Of a stretch of DNA of 64,000 nucleotides, positions 40,696-48,594 are shown piece after piece. Source of the stretch: Nocardia sp. CY41 (GTDB taxonomy: Bacteria > Actinomycetota > Actinomycetes > Mycobacteriales > Mycobacteriaceae). The stretch is taken from NCBI RefSeq assembly GCF_009829325.1, contig NZ_VUOS01000007.1:62001-126000 (forward strand), written 5' to 3'. Within the stretch, counting starts at the first letter, position 1, and each line of letters opens with the position of its first letter. The translations under genes and the position numbers were made by a program. Under the pieces are notes generated by a model. The model ran no database searches. It was not told where the DNA came from and worked only from the letters and a program-made list of their open reading frames with translations.

Positions 40696-40785
40696 GTGGA
40701 CCTGTACGCCGTTATCGACGCGATCCTCGCTCCACTGGCCGAGGACATCCGGCGGGCCTACGAGCACTTCGCCCGGCAGCGCTGA
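40696..40785 (+). CDS. Tiny hypothetical phage protein
   Basis: 29 residues from GTG 40696 with AGGAG 8 bases ahead: a single amphipathic helix (YAVIDAILAPLAEDIRRAYEHFARQR). An 11-codon frame starts at 40785 right after it. No family recognised; small size lowers confidence. Confidence 0.4.
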   Translation: MDLYAVIDAILAPLAEDIRRAYEHFARQR

Positions 40786-40838
40786 TGGCCGACGCCGAAC
40801 AACCGTGGTTGGGTTCCTGACACGAAAGGTGGGTCCTG

Positions 40839-40949
40839 ATGCTCGATCTGACCGTGTTGTCCGCCCTGGTTCGCCTGTTCTGCCATCCCGCTCCCGCGAA
40901 GACGTTGGAGCTTGCGTACACGGCACCGATCGCGGTGTGGCCGCTGTGA
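40839..40949 (+). CDS. Tiny hypothetical phage protein
   Basis: 36 residues, ATG 40839 to TGA 40949, overlapping the next start by 4 bases (GTGA). Mildly hydrophobic (LTVLSALVRLFCHP). Supported mainly by the overlap and the AAAGGTGGG stretch upstream. Confidence 0.42.
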   Translation: MLDLTVLSALVRLFCHPAPAKTLELAYTAPIAVWPL

Positions 40950-41335
40950 GCGACTGGGACGACGAGGACGACCTCAAGCCCGGCTTCTGGGACCGCCTGT
41001 CCTCGCTGAGACGCCGGACCAAGCGCCGCGCAGGCCGCGCACTCAGGGCGATACGGCTGTCCCGCTGGGCCGACGCCCTGGACCCGCCCCTGACGCCGTG
41101 GTGGTTCCGCCGCCCTCTGGGCTACCCCGAGGCATTCGCGGACCCCGACGAGCCCGCAGAGGACTACACAGGGCTCTACGACCACTTCGAGGACGTCCTG
41201 ATCTCCCAGATGCGTTTCGTGGACAACATGAAGCGCGACAAGCTCACCCGCGAGGTGTTCACCAACCCTGACCCGGATATGGCGGGCCGGTGCGTGGAGG
41301 AGCTTCGTTGGATGAACGCCGAGGGGCGTCGGTGA
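40946..41335 (+). CDS. Hypothetical phage protein
   Basis: 129 residues from GTG 40946. Basic N-terminal part (LSSLRRRTKRRAGRALRAIRLSRWADAL), then an acidic region with YPEAFADPDEPAEDYTGLYDHFEDVL. No family recognised. Overlaps the next gene by 4 bases. Confidence 0.6.
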   Translation: MSDWDDEDDLKPGFWDRLSSLRRRTKRRAGRALRAIRLSRWADALDPPLTPWWFRRPLGYPEAFADPDEPAEDYTGLYDHFEDVLISQMRFVDNMKRDKLTREVFTNPDPDMAGRCVEELRWMNAEGRR

Positions 41336-41436
41336 AGTACTGGCTGGCCCGCTATCTCCGCCGCTGGGCCGACCACCTCGTCCCTCCCGCACCGCCTATC
41401 GCGCACATGGAGGCGGTGAAGGTGCCCAACAGCTAA
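41332..41436 (+). CDS. Tiny hypothetical phage protein
   Basis: 34 residues, GTG 41332 to TAA 41436: basic amphipathic start (KYWLARYLRRWADHLV) then Pro-rich tail. Accepted because of the 4-base overlap with the upstream stop. Confidence 0.45.
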   Translation: MKYWLARYLRRWADHLVPPAPPIAHMEAVKVPNS

Positions 41437-41522
41437 GCCCTCGTGTTCTACGACCGAATGACTGGGGAGATGTTCGGGTGTTGTGGGCATACCGCTCCGA
41501 AGCCACGAGAAGAGGCCAACTG

Positions 41523-41762
41523 ATGCCGGAACTGCCCAAGCTCGTCACGCTCGACCTGGCGAAGAAGAAGCTGTTCATCGATGGTGTCGAGTTCCCGTGG
41601 CACATCAGCGAAGAGGGCCCGACGCTGCACACCCGCACCGGCCAGCATGATCTCCGCAGGGTCACCCTGACCTTCTACGCGGAGGACGCCGAGGTGATCC
41701 CCGCTAACTCCCAGGGGAGTGCGGAGAAACCGCAGGTGGCACTCCTGAAGGAGAGCAACTGA
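41523..41762 (+). CDS. Hypothetical phage protein
   Basis: 79 residues from ATG 41523. Small beta-sandwich-like pattern (KLVTLDLAKKKLFIDGVEFPWHISEEGPTLH, RRVTLTFYAEDAEVIP), often seen next to phage structural or regulatory genes. No family recognised. Its TGA shares a base with the next ATG. Confidence 0.6.
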   Translation: MPELPKLVTLDLAKKKLFIDGVEFPWHISEEGPTLHTRTGQHDLRRVTLTFYAEDAEVIPANSQGSAEKPQVALLKESN

Positions 41763-42037
41763 TGGACTTCTCTATCGTGCTCAGCCTGAGCGCCCTCGCG
41801 GTGGCGACAGCCTCTTTGTGGTACATCCGCCACCTGGTACGCGAGTCTGCGGCTATCGCGAAAGAGGCGTCTGGATACGCCGATCGCGCGGAGGCGGCGG
41901 CGGACCGGGCCGCGAAGGCTCGGGACCTCTCGATGACCTACGTCGTCAACAATCACGCCATGAGCCCCGCAGAGGCCGCGGCAGCCGTCCAGCGCGAGGC
42001 ACGGCGCGGGAGCCTCCGCGGCGGGTTCGGTCGTTGA
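41762..42037 (+). CDS. Single-pass membrane protein
   Basis: 91 residues. N-terminal transmembrane helix (FSIVLSLSALAVATASLWYI) followed by an Ala/Glu/Arg-rich helix, probably a coiled coil (SGYADRAEAAADRAAKARD). No family recognised; overlaps the next small gene. Confidence 0.6.
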   Translation: MDFSIVLSLSALAVATASLWYIRHLVRESAAIAKEASGYADRAEAAADRAAKARDLSMTYVVNNHAMSPAEAAAAVQREARRGSLRGGFGR

Positions 42038-42120
42038 TCCTCGACGCCTGGGACGCCCTCGTCCTGCGCTTCACCCGCTTCCTGATCCGCAAGTTCGGTG
42101 TCGACCTCTACCGCTCGTAA
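42034..42120 (+). CDS. Tiny hypothetical phage protein
   Basis: 28 residues from TTG 42034 (overlap TTGA): amphipathic helix (AWDALVLRFTRFLIRKFGVDLY). Could be a membrane-associated peptide. Low certainty because of size and rare start. Confidence 0.38.
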   Translation: MILDAWDALVLRFTRFLIRKFGVDLYRS

Positions 42121-42301
42121 GTGGCTGGACTACCGCCACCTGGCCCTGGGTTGGCTGTGGATCGTCCTGGCCGTCCCGTCGGTGTTGTGGTGGAAGGACT
42201 CCATCATCTGGGTAATCCTGCTCAGCCTGTACGCCAATGCTGAAAGTAGCTTCGCCGCGCACCAGGCGAAGTCCAACCGCACTCAGGAGACAAAGGGTTG
42301 A
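42098..42301 (+). CDS. Small membrane protein
   Basis: 67 residues from GTG 42098, with two closely spaced hydrophobic segments (LALGWLWIVLAVPSVLWW and SIIWVILLSLYA). Possibly a short hairpin in the membrane. Its stop overlaps the TTG of the next gene. Confidence 0.6.
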   Translation: MSTSTARKWLDYRHLALGWLWIVLAVPSVLWWKDSIIWVILLSLYANAESSFAAHQAKSNRTQETKG

Positions 42302-42882
42302 CGATCATCGCGGCTATCGCCATAAACGATGGCGTACTCATGGCTTGTGACACCCGAGCCGACTACAACGGCACCGCCATCTACAAGGCGGAGGGCAAGA
42401 TCGGCACCCTCACCACCCCACGCGGCGAGAAGGTTCTGATCGCCGCCTCGGGTAACTCGGCGATCTTGCCGACGCTCCTGCGGCACCTGAAGATCGGGGA
42501 CACTCCCAACCCGGAGAGCGTGGTCGGTGCTGACGAGTGGGCCAATGCCGTCGCTGAAGCCGCCACAGGCGTCCTCGCAGACGCTAACCCACCCCTACTG
42601 AACACTGCGGACTCCGACAACGCAGCAGCGTTCGACGGGACGGCGCTCCTGGCGTGGCGGCAGCACCTGTGGATCTTACACACCCACGGCGTGATCCGAC
42701 CCGCCGATGATGTCGCCGTGATCGGATGCGGTTCCGAGATCGGTCTGGGCAGCCTGCATACCTCTCGACAGCTCGGCCTGGACCCGCGGGCCGGTCTGGA
42801 GCTGGCCGTGCGTCTGGCCGCCACCTACAACTCGGGATGCGGTGTGGATGGCCGAGGCCCGCTCGTGCACACCACCCTCTGA
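42298..42882 (+). CDS. Proteasome/HslV-like Ntn-hydrolase
   Basis: 194 residues from TTG 42298 (AGGAG 8 bases ahead). Starts M-TIIAAIAINDGVLMACDTRADYNGTAIYKAEGKIG; once the initiator Met is removed, Thr1, Asp17 and Lys33 fall exactly on the proteasome beta/HslV catalytic positions. A strand pair follows (VLIAASGNSAILPTLLRHL), then VAVIGCGSEIGLGSLHTSRQLG with the family glycine motif. Predicted N-terminal-threonine peptidase, but no partner ATPase gene is visible. A role in protein turnover during infection is inference. Confidence 0.78.
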   Translation: MTIIAAIAINDGVLMACDTRADYNGTAIYKAEGKIGTLTTPRGEKVLIAASGNSAILPTLLRHLKIGDTPNPESVVGADEWANAVAEAATGVLADANPPLLNTADSDNAAAFDGTALLAWRQHLWILHTHGVIRPADDVAVIGCGSEIGLGSLHTSRQLGLDPRAGLELAVRLAATYNSGCGVDGRGPLVHTTL

Positions 42883-42961
42883 CCGGACTTCTTCCATCAC
42901 CGGCTCGATCCGGCGCAACAAAATCTACGGCCGCATGCCCGGCCTGACAGGAGAAATGACC

Positions 42962-43063
42962 ATGGCCGCCCTGCTGCCCCTGCTCTGGACCATCATCAGC
43001 TACAACGACTTCATGCTGCCCCGCCTCCTGTGGGGTGTGGTGAGCAGCGGCTCGGCGAGCTGA
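42962..43063 (+). CDS. Tiny membrane peptide
   Basis: 33 residues from ATG 42962, with AGGAG 8 bases ahead. Hydrophobic throughout (AALLPLLWTIISYNDFMLPRLLWGVV). Its TGA overlaps the next ATG by one base. Confidence 0.42.
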   Translation: MAALLPLLWTIISYNDFMLPRLLWGVVSSGSAS

Positions 43064-43254
43064 TGCGCCAGATCACCCCCGCCGATCTCGGCCTCACCGA
43101 GGAGCCGAAGCCGGTGGACCTCCACACCTACCTCGATGACCGCCTGCGCATCATCAACGAACTCACCGAGCTGGCCGGCAAGTTCCACGACCGCGGCGAC
43201 TTCCAGTGCAGCGCTGAGATGATGGCCATCCTCGACAGCCGCCTCGATCTGTGA
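43063..43254 (+). CDS. Small hypothetical phage protein
   Basis: 63 residues from ATG 43063, acidic and helical (LHTYLDDRLRIINELTELAGKFHDRGDFQCSAEMMAILDSRL). No family recognised. Overlaps the next gene by 4 bases. Confidence 0.58.
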   Translation: MRQITPADLGLTEEPKPVDLHTYLDDRLRIINELTELAGKFHDRGDFQCSAEMMAILDSRLDL

Positions 43255-43427
43255 GCGATCCGATGCGAACGCTGGCCGACTGGACCGCCGCCTTCCATGC
43301 GAACGTCGTCGAGCCAGCCCCAATGATCGTCCCGACGTGGATGTGGGATGGCCTCGAGCGGCAGGGCGACGCTCTGTTCTTCCGCCTGCGTGACAGCGGG
43401 AAGATCGTTCGGAACCAGTCGCGATGA
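43251..43427 (+). CDS. Small hypothetical phage protein
   Basis: 58 residues, GTG 43251 to TGA 43427, tied to both neighbours by 4-base overlaps. Trp-rich middle (MIVPTWMWDGLERQGDALFFRL). No family recognised. Confidence 0.55.
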   Translation: MSDPMRTLADWTAAFHANVVEPAPMIVPTWMWDGLERQGDALFFRLRDSGKIVRNQSR

Positions 43428-43681
43428 TGACAGCGGAGCAGTTTACGGCGTGGAGCATGTGCCCCTCCTGCAAGCTGGTCGACTGTCACAGCCTTCGCCA
43501 GCCACGGTCATATGATCCGCATGATCCGTTGCAGGTCGCGTTCGACAAGATCGTGATGATGCAGTGGATTAACGGCTTCGGCCTGGAACACATGTCGCCA
43601 TCGCAAGAGCAGGCGTACGAGGTGATCCGCACCTGTCGGTGTGGGCACGAGTGGGGCCAAGAGCCGATTCGGGGCGAATAG
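43424..43681 (+). CDS. Small zinc-binding-like phage protein
   Basis: 85 residues from ATG 43424. CPSCKLVDCHSL near the N terminus and TCRCGHEWGQ near the end form a split zinc ribbon. No family recognised. Ends two bases before the HNH gene. Confidence 0.6.
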   Translation: MMTAEQFTAWSMCPSCKLVDCHSLRQPRSYDPHDPLQVAFDKIVMMQWINGFGLEHMSPSQEQAYEVIRTCRCGHEWGQEPIRGE

Positions 43682-43683
43682 TC

Positions 43684-44022
43684 GTGGCAAGAGCCAGGCT
43701 TCGGATCTGCTCCGCCCCCGGATGTCCCAACGCTCAACCCGAGAGCCGATGCCCTGAGCATAGGGCAGAGCGTGACCGCCACTACCGCAAGACCACGCCC
43801 ACCAAGGCCACACGAGACCACGCCGAGCGACAGCGTCGAGCCGAAGTCGTAGCCGACCATCGAGCAGCCCACGGTAATTGGTGCCCAGGCTGGCGTAGAC
43901 CGGCTCACCCATCCGATGACCTCACCGCGGACCACACGCGCGCTGTAGCAGACGGTGGACGCCCGGACGGCCCATTGCAGGTGCTGTGCCGAGCATGCAA
44001 CTCGGCCAAGGGTGCGAGCTAG
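43684..44022 (+). CDS. HNH endonuclease (packaging-associated)
   Basis: 112 residues from GTG 43684. N-terminal Cys pairs (ICSAPGCPNAQPESRCPEH), then the HNH core WCPGWRRPAHPSDDLTADHTRAVADGGRPDGPLQVLCRACNSAKG (His of TADH, Asn of CNSAKG). HNH proteins next to the terminase genes are required for DNA packaging in HK97-like phages. Here the terminase follows after a 557-base control region and one leftward gene. Confidence 0.85.
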   Translation: MARARLRICSAPGCPNAQPESRCPEHRAERDRHYRKTTPTKATRDHAERQRRAEVVADHRAAHGNWCPGWRRPAHPSDDLTADHTRAVADGGRPDGPLQVLCRACNSAKGAS

Positions 44023-44208
44023 ACCGACTCGGCAGCCAATGGGTGCACTTTCAGGTGGCAGTGCAACAGTGCCTTCGCCTCATCTGGAGTGCACACGATG
44101 TACGTGAAATCGCCGTGTGTCCACGTGAGAGTTACCGACCATTCGCAGTCGACATGAGGGCACGCCTCTTTTGACAATGTTGGGTTGCATGTACTCAAGG
44201 CTACGGCT

Positions 44209-44500
44209 GTGAGTGATGACGACCAACGCTCACTGTTTGGTCAGGGCTTGACACGCGACGAGCTACCGCACTCACGATGTGGCGAGCATCCAGCAAACAT
44301 CAGACAGGGATGCTGATCGGTAACTGAGTTTGTGAGTGTTGTTCATCAACGCTCACACTCGGCCCGCCCCCAGGGGGGTGACCCCTCGCCGGGCGGGCCG
44401 CGCCACCTTCGGGGAGGGCGCTACCCCCCGCGGAGGGTCCAGATATCCGGACCGGCGGTCCAGATGGGCCGGAGAGTGAGCGTTCGTCATCAACACTCAC
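44209..44500. repeat. Three 25-bp palindromes in the non-coding gap before the terminase
   Basis: Copies at 44209-44233, 44332-44356 and 44476-44500 share the form GTGAGYGTTG, five bases, CAACRCTCAC; copies 2 and 3 are the most symmetric. The spacing is 123 and 144 bases. A GC-rich hairpin region lies between copies 2 and 3 (GGCCCGCCC/GGGCGGGCC, about 44361-44402), and TTGACA hexamers lie at 44171 and 44248. The whole gap (44023-44579) has no gene. Candidate operators, late-promoter elements or packaging (cos/pac) site. Confidence 0.8.
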
Positions 44501-44579
44501 TAATCTGGACAGCACGTCCAGTAACCGTGCGGTAGCGGAATGGTAACCAGCTACCAGACCGGTTGCGCGGCAAACGATC

Positions 44580-44867
44580 TCACTCCTCGTCGCGGTTGCC
44601 GACCCGCTTACGGGGTGTCATCGCGGCCCACATGATGAACGTGCACACCACGATCACCACGCCGAGTATGGCCAGGTAGAAGCCCCTCGGCGAGGGGTCG
44701 CCGTCGCGGCAGCGAACGCCGTCCGGCCGGCCGAAGTACGCGGTGTGTGGTGTGCAGATCTGCTCGACGGTGCTGAAGTCGACGATGGCGACGACGATCC
44801 CGACCACCAGGGCCAAGGCTCCGATGATGGTCCCGATCCGGCAGGCCATCAGCTGGCTTCGTGTCAT
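44580..44867 (-). CDS. Leftward membrane protein (moron candidate)
   Basis: 95 residues from ATG 44867 (GGGGAGAG ahead). Two transmembrane helices (IGTIIGALALVVGIVVAIVDF and FYLAILGVVIVVCTFIMWAAM) flank an external loop with two cysteines (QICTPHTAYF and GVRCRDG). Its strand is opposite to all surrounding genes, so it is probably expressed from the prophage; a superinfection-exclusion or host-modifying role is inference. Confidence 0.72.
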   Translation of the reverse strand: MTRSQLMACRIGTIIGALALVVGIVVAIVDFSTVEQICTPHTAYFGRPDGVRCRDGDPSPRGFYLAILGVVIVVCTFIMWAAMTPRKRVGNRDEE

Positions 44868-44970
44868 GTGCTCTCCCCATTCGGTTGCGAGTGGTCATTG
44901 TCCCGGTCCGGCGCGATGCCGGGGCGGGTTTCCGTCCAAGGCGGCGCGATGCTGCCAGGAGGTGATCGTG

Positions 44971-45513
44971 ATGCGTGGTGGTGCACGGAATCGTTCCGGG
45001 CCGCCGGTGGATCCGAAGTCCGGTCGCTCGGATCGTCGTGGGTTGGCGTTCGTTGTGTTACCGGCTGAGGGCTACGCCGGCGAAGTGCCGGAGTTCCCGC
45101 TGCTGCCGCGGCGGGTGATGCGCTGGGAGCACGGCGAGAAGGGCGCCCGCTGGCAGGTTCTCGACGAGGAGTCCACCGAGGCCGTGCGTGAGCGCGAAGC
45201 CGAGCTGTGGGAGTGGGCGTGGGCTACCCCGCAGGCGGCCGCGTGGGCGAAGGAGCCGTGGCGGTGGCAGGCAGTGGCGCACTGGGTGCGCACGAGCGTG
45301 ATCTGCGAATCGGATGAAGCGTCTGCGGCCGACCGCGGGTCACTGCACCGGTTCGCCGACCAGATCGGCCTGACTCCGGCGGGTTTGCGGGAGAACGGCT
45401 GGTCGATCGCCGCTGATGAGGTGGCGACGGCCCGCGAGGAGAAGAAGGCGAAGGCGCCGAGCTCGACACCGCCGGCGCGGCGGCTGAGGGCGGTGCCTGG
45501 TGGCGCCGACTGA
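44971..45513 (+). CDS. terS: Terminase small subunit
   Basis: 180 residues; AGGAGG serves ATG 44971 (8 bases) or GTG 44968 (5 bases). A conserved actinophage block (PLLPRRVMRWEHGEKGARWQVLDEESTEAVREREAELWEWAWATPQAAAW) is followed by the recognisable RFADQIGLTPAGLRENGW. It binds the packaging site and recruits the large subunit. Overlaps the large-subunit gene by 14 bases. Confidence 0.85.
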   Translation: MRGGARNRSGPPVDPKSGRSDRRGLAFVVLPAEGYAGEVPEFPLLPRRVMRWEHGEKGARWQVLDEESTEAVREREAELWEWAWATPQAAAWAKEPWRWQAVAHWVRTSVICESDEASAADRGSLHRFADQIGLTPAGLRENGWSIAADEVATAREEKKAKAPSSTPPARRLRAVPGGAD

Positions 45514-46570
45514 GGGTTTCGTTGTCGATTTCCCGACCCTCGGCGACATCGGCGAGGCGTGGGTACGGCAGCATTGCCGGATCCCGGACGGTTTCCGCCG
45601 CGGAGGCGAGTTCGTCTGGTCGGATTGGCAGTTCTGGTGCGCGGCGAACTATTACCGGATCCGTCCGGGCGTTCAGTGGGTCGCTGACGATGAGCCGCTG
45701 CTGAATCAGGCGTTCACCTACCGCCGCGCGCAGATCGTCGCTCCGCAGAAGACGGGCAAGGGTCCGTGGGCCGCTTCAGTGACCTGCATTCAGGCCGTGG
45801 GCCCCGCAGAATTCCTCGGCTGGGCGAAAGAGGGCGACGGGTGGGCGTGCTCGGACTGGGGTTGCGGCTGCGGATGGGAGTACGAGTACTTTCCGGGTGA
45901 GCCGATGGCGATGCGCCATCCCTCGCCGGTGATCCAGCTGACCGCGACGAATGAGGACCAGGTAGGCAACGTCTACCGACCCCTCACCGCGATGATCAAG
46001 CTCGGTCCGCTGTCGGATGTGATGGCAGTGCGTGAGGGCTTTATCCGCATCCTGGGCTCGGTCGGCGACGAGGACTTAGACCGCATCGACGCGGTGACCT
46101 CGAGCGCGACCGGACGCGTCGGCAACCCGGTGTCGTGGGTGCTGCACGACGAGACCGGCCTGTACACGAAGACGAACAAAATGGTGGGGATCGCCGAGAC
46201 GCAGCGCCGCGGCGCGGCAGGCATGAACGGCCGCACGTTGGAGACCACGAACGCGTGGGATCCGGCGGAGAACTCCACGGCTCAACGGACGTACGAGTCG
46301 CAGGCGCCGGACATCTGGAAGTTCTTCCGGATGCCTCCCGCTGGCCTGTCGTGGGGCAACAAGAGGGACCGCCGCAAGATCCTCCGCTACGTCTACGACG
46401 GCTCCCCGTGGGTGAACCTGGACTCCATCGAGGCCGAGGCGTTGGAGCTGAACGAGACCGATCCCGCGCAGGCGGAGAGGTTCTTCGGCAACCGACTCGT
46501 CTCCAGGGCGGGTACGTGGCTGCCGGATGGGCTGTGGGACAGCTGCTATGCCGAAGCTCTGGCTTCCTAA
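45500..46570 (+). CDS. terL: Terminase large subunit, ATPase part (first of two frames)
   Basis: 356 residues from ATG or GTG 45500. Walker A-like VAPQKTGKGPWAAS, the usual deviant P-loop of actinophage terminases. Walker B region WVLHDETGLY (about 213-222), and adenine/C-motif region ETTNAWDP. A Cys-rich insert (WACSDWGCGCGWEY) follows the P-loop. The frame stops at 46570 in the hinge just before the nuclease half, which continues one frame over. Confidence 0.9.
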   Translation: MAPTEGFVVDFPTLGDIGEAWVRQHCRIPDGFRRGGEFVWSDWQFWCAANYYRIRPGVQWVADDEPLLNQAFTYRRAQIVAPQKTGKGPWAASVTCIQAVGPAEFLGWAKEGDGWACSDWGCGCGWEYEYFPGEPMAMRHPSPVIQLTATNEDQVGNVYRPLTAMIKLGPLSDVMAVREGFIRILGSVGDEDLDRIDAVTSSATGRVGNPVSWVLHDETGLYTKTNKMVGIAETQRRGAAGMNGRTLETTNAWDPAENSTAQRTYESQAPDIWKFFRMPPAGLSWGNKRDRRKILRYVYDGSPWVNLDSIEAEALELNETDPAQAERFFGNRLVSRAGTWLPDGLWDSCYAEALAS

Positions 46571-47153
46571 CCCGCCGAGCGGCACAGCGATCTGTGTCGG
46601 CTTCGACGGTAGTGAAAACAATGATTTCACGGCGCTGCGCTGCGAAACCCGTGACGGATTCCAGTTCACGCCCCGCTATGGACCGGACCGTCGCCCGACG
46701 ATCTGGAATCCGGCCGAGTGGAACGGCCGTATTCCCCGCGCAGAGGTGCACACCGCGGTCGATGAGGTGTTCAACACCTGGGACGTCGCCCGGTTGTACG
46801 CGGACCCGCAGGATTGGCGCTCGGAGATCGGCGATTGGGCACTGAAGTACGGCGAGGAGCACGTTTTCGAGTGGGCGACCAACCGGATCAGCCAGATGTA
46901 CTCGGCGATCCGACGGTTCGAGACCGATCTGAAGACCAAACGCATCTCCCACGACGGGTGCCCGATCACCGAGACGCACATGGCGAACTGCCGCAAGGTG
47001 CCGAAGCCGGGCGACAAGTACGTGCTCGGCAAACCTACTGACCATCAGAAGATCGACGGTTCGATCGCGTCGATCCTTGTCCACGAAGCCGCCGAGGACG
47101 CCCGGGAAGCCGGGTGGGAAGAAGTCGACGGCCGAATGTTCTGCTTCAGCTGA
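46548..47153 (+). CDS. terL: Terminase large subunit, nuclease part (second frame)
   Basis: 201 residues from ATG 46548, overlapping the ATPase part by 23 bases in the +1 frame. RNase H-fold nuclease acids: GFDGSENNDFTAL, LYADPQDW and KIDGSIASILVHEA. The two parts total about 557 residues, the size of a single intact large terminase. Could be a natural split, a programmed +1 shift, a recent frameshift mutation or an assembly error. Confidence 0.85.
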   Translation: MPKLWLPNPPSGTAICVGFDGSENNDFTALRCETRDGFQFTPRYGPDRRPTIWNPAEWNGRIPRAEVHTAVDEVFNTWDVARLYADPQDWRSEIGDWALKYGEEHVFEWATNRISQMYSAIRRFETDLKTKRISHDGCPITETHMANCRKVPKPGDKYVLGKPTDHQKIDGSIASILVHEAAEDAREAGWEEVDGRMFCFS

Positions 47154-47163
47154 GGAGGTGAGC

Positions 47164-48594
47164 GTGGTCGTACTGCGCACGAAGCTCACCGACGACGAGC
47201 AGAACATGGTCAACAAGCTGAGCGGCCAGTTGGGCAACCTGTCCCGGCAGGACAAGCTCCACAACGCCTACTACGAAGGCGCTCAACGTTTGAAGCACAT
47301 CGGTCTCGCTGTCCCGGAGGAGTTTCGGATCTTCGAGCTGGTCGCGAACTGGCCGCGCATGTATGTGGACGAGGTCGCGCGCCGGCAGAAGGTGAAGGGC
47401 ATCTACCGGCCGGGTCAGGGTAAGGCGGATCCGGACCTGCAGGAGGCGTTCACCGCGAACAACCTCGACGCTGAGATCCCCATCCTGGCCAAGGAAAACA
47501 TGATCTTCGGCCGGATGTTCGCCACAGTGGGCACGAACGAAGACGACAAAGACCATCCGCTGATCACCATGGAATCGCCACGGCAGATGGCTTGCCTGGT
47601 GAACCAGCGCCGCCGCCGCATGGACGCGGCGATGCGGAAATTCCAGGAGCAGGACGGTACGCAGGTAGCGACCCTGTTCCTCCCGGACAAGACGATCCAG
47701 CTGGTGCAGTCGAGCGACGGCTGGGACATCGACATCGTCGGCGACGACACAGGCGTCGACCCGCACAACCTGGGCAAAGTGCCGGTGGTGCTGTTCCTGA
47801 ACCGCAGACGGCTGGGGAAGTGGCACGGAACCACGGAGATGGCCGACGTCATCCCCCTGACCGACGCCTGCGCGCGCGCATTGACGGATCTGCAGTACGG
47901 CGTCGAGACGGTGGCTATTCAGAAGCGGTTCGCGATAGGCGTTTCCAGGGGAGATTTCGTCGACAAGGACGGCAACCCGCTGCCGGCGTGGCAGTCCTAC
48001 TTCAATGCCCTGTGGGCGACGCAGAAGTCCCCGAAGGACGTCTCGATCGGTCAACTTCCGGCCGCGGACCTGTCGAATTTCCACAACACGGTGAAGCTGT
48101 ACGCCGAACTCGCCAGCTCGGTGACCGGATTGCCGTTCCGCTACTTCGGCGCCAACACTGCCAACCCGGCGGCCGAAGGTGCGATCCGTGCGGATGAGTC
48201 CCGGATCATCTCCAACGCCGAGGAGAAGAACGCGCATTTGGGCGTTGGGTTGGGCTGGACGCTGGCGCTGTACGAGCGGCTCCGCACCGGTGAATGGCCG
48301 GAGGCGGGTGAGCCGTTTGCGGTGGATTGGCGCAACCCGGCCACGCCGACGAAGGCGGAAGAAGCTGACGCGATCCAGAAGCTGAACGGCGGCACGCCGG
48401 TGTTGTCGCGTGAGGGCTCCTGGGACGAAATGGGCTGGAACGAGGCCCGGAAGATCCGGGAGCGCGCCTACTTCGACGACGAGGCCCGCGATCCCGCGCT
48501 GGAGCAGTTCCAACGCGACCTCAACCAGCAGGGCAACCAGAATCCCGTGACGGTCCCGGATGCCGACGCAGACCCCGCCGCAAGCGGCGATTGA
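47164..48594 (+). CDS. Portal protein
   Basis: 476 residues from GTG 47164, with AGGAGG 5 bases ahead. SPP1 gp6-type portal: helical N terminus (LSRQDKLHNAYYEGAQRLKHIGLAVPEEF), core NWPRMYVDEVARRQKVKG, DIIPLTDACARALTDLQYGVE-like stretch and C-terminal SEAIRADESRI-like AEGAIRADESRIISNAEEKNAHLG. Forms the dodecameric ring for DNA entry. Overlaps the MuF-like gene by 35 bases. Confidence 0.93.
   Translation: MVVLRTKLTDDEQNMVNKLSGQLGNLSRQDKLHNAYYEGAQRLKHIGLAVPEEFRIFELVANWPRMYVDEVARRQKVKGIYRPGQGKADPDLQEAFTANNLDAEIPILAKENMIFGRMFATVGTNEDDKDHPLITMESPRQMACLVNQRRRRMDAAMRKFQEQDGTQVATLFLPDKTIQLVQSSDGWDIDIVGDDTGVDPHNLGKVPVVLFLNRRRLGKWHGTTEMADVIPLTDACARALTDLQYGVETVAIQKRFAIGVSRGDFVDKDGNPLPAWQSYFNALWATQKSPKDVSIGQLPAADLSNFHNTVKLYAELASSVTGLPFRYFGANTANPAAEGAIRADESRIISNAEEKNAHLGVGLGWTLALYERLRTGEWPEAGEPFAVDWRNPATPTKAEEADAIQKLNGGTPVLSREGSWDEMGWNEARKIRERAYFDDEARDPALEQFQRDLNQQGNQNPVTVPDADADPAASGD

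Noticed and set aside
40785..40820. 11-codon frame starting at ATG 40785
   Set aside because: Too short to support, although the ATG overlaps the preceding stop.
44023..44579. tRNA genes in the gap before the terminase
   Set aside because: No cloverleaf or CCA-type acceptor pattern could be drawn; the visible symmetry is the palindrome set and GC-rich hairpins.
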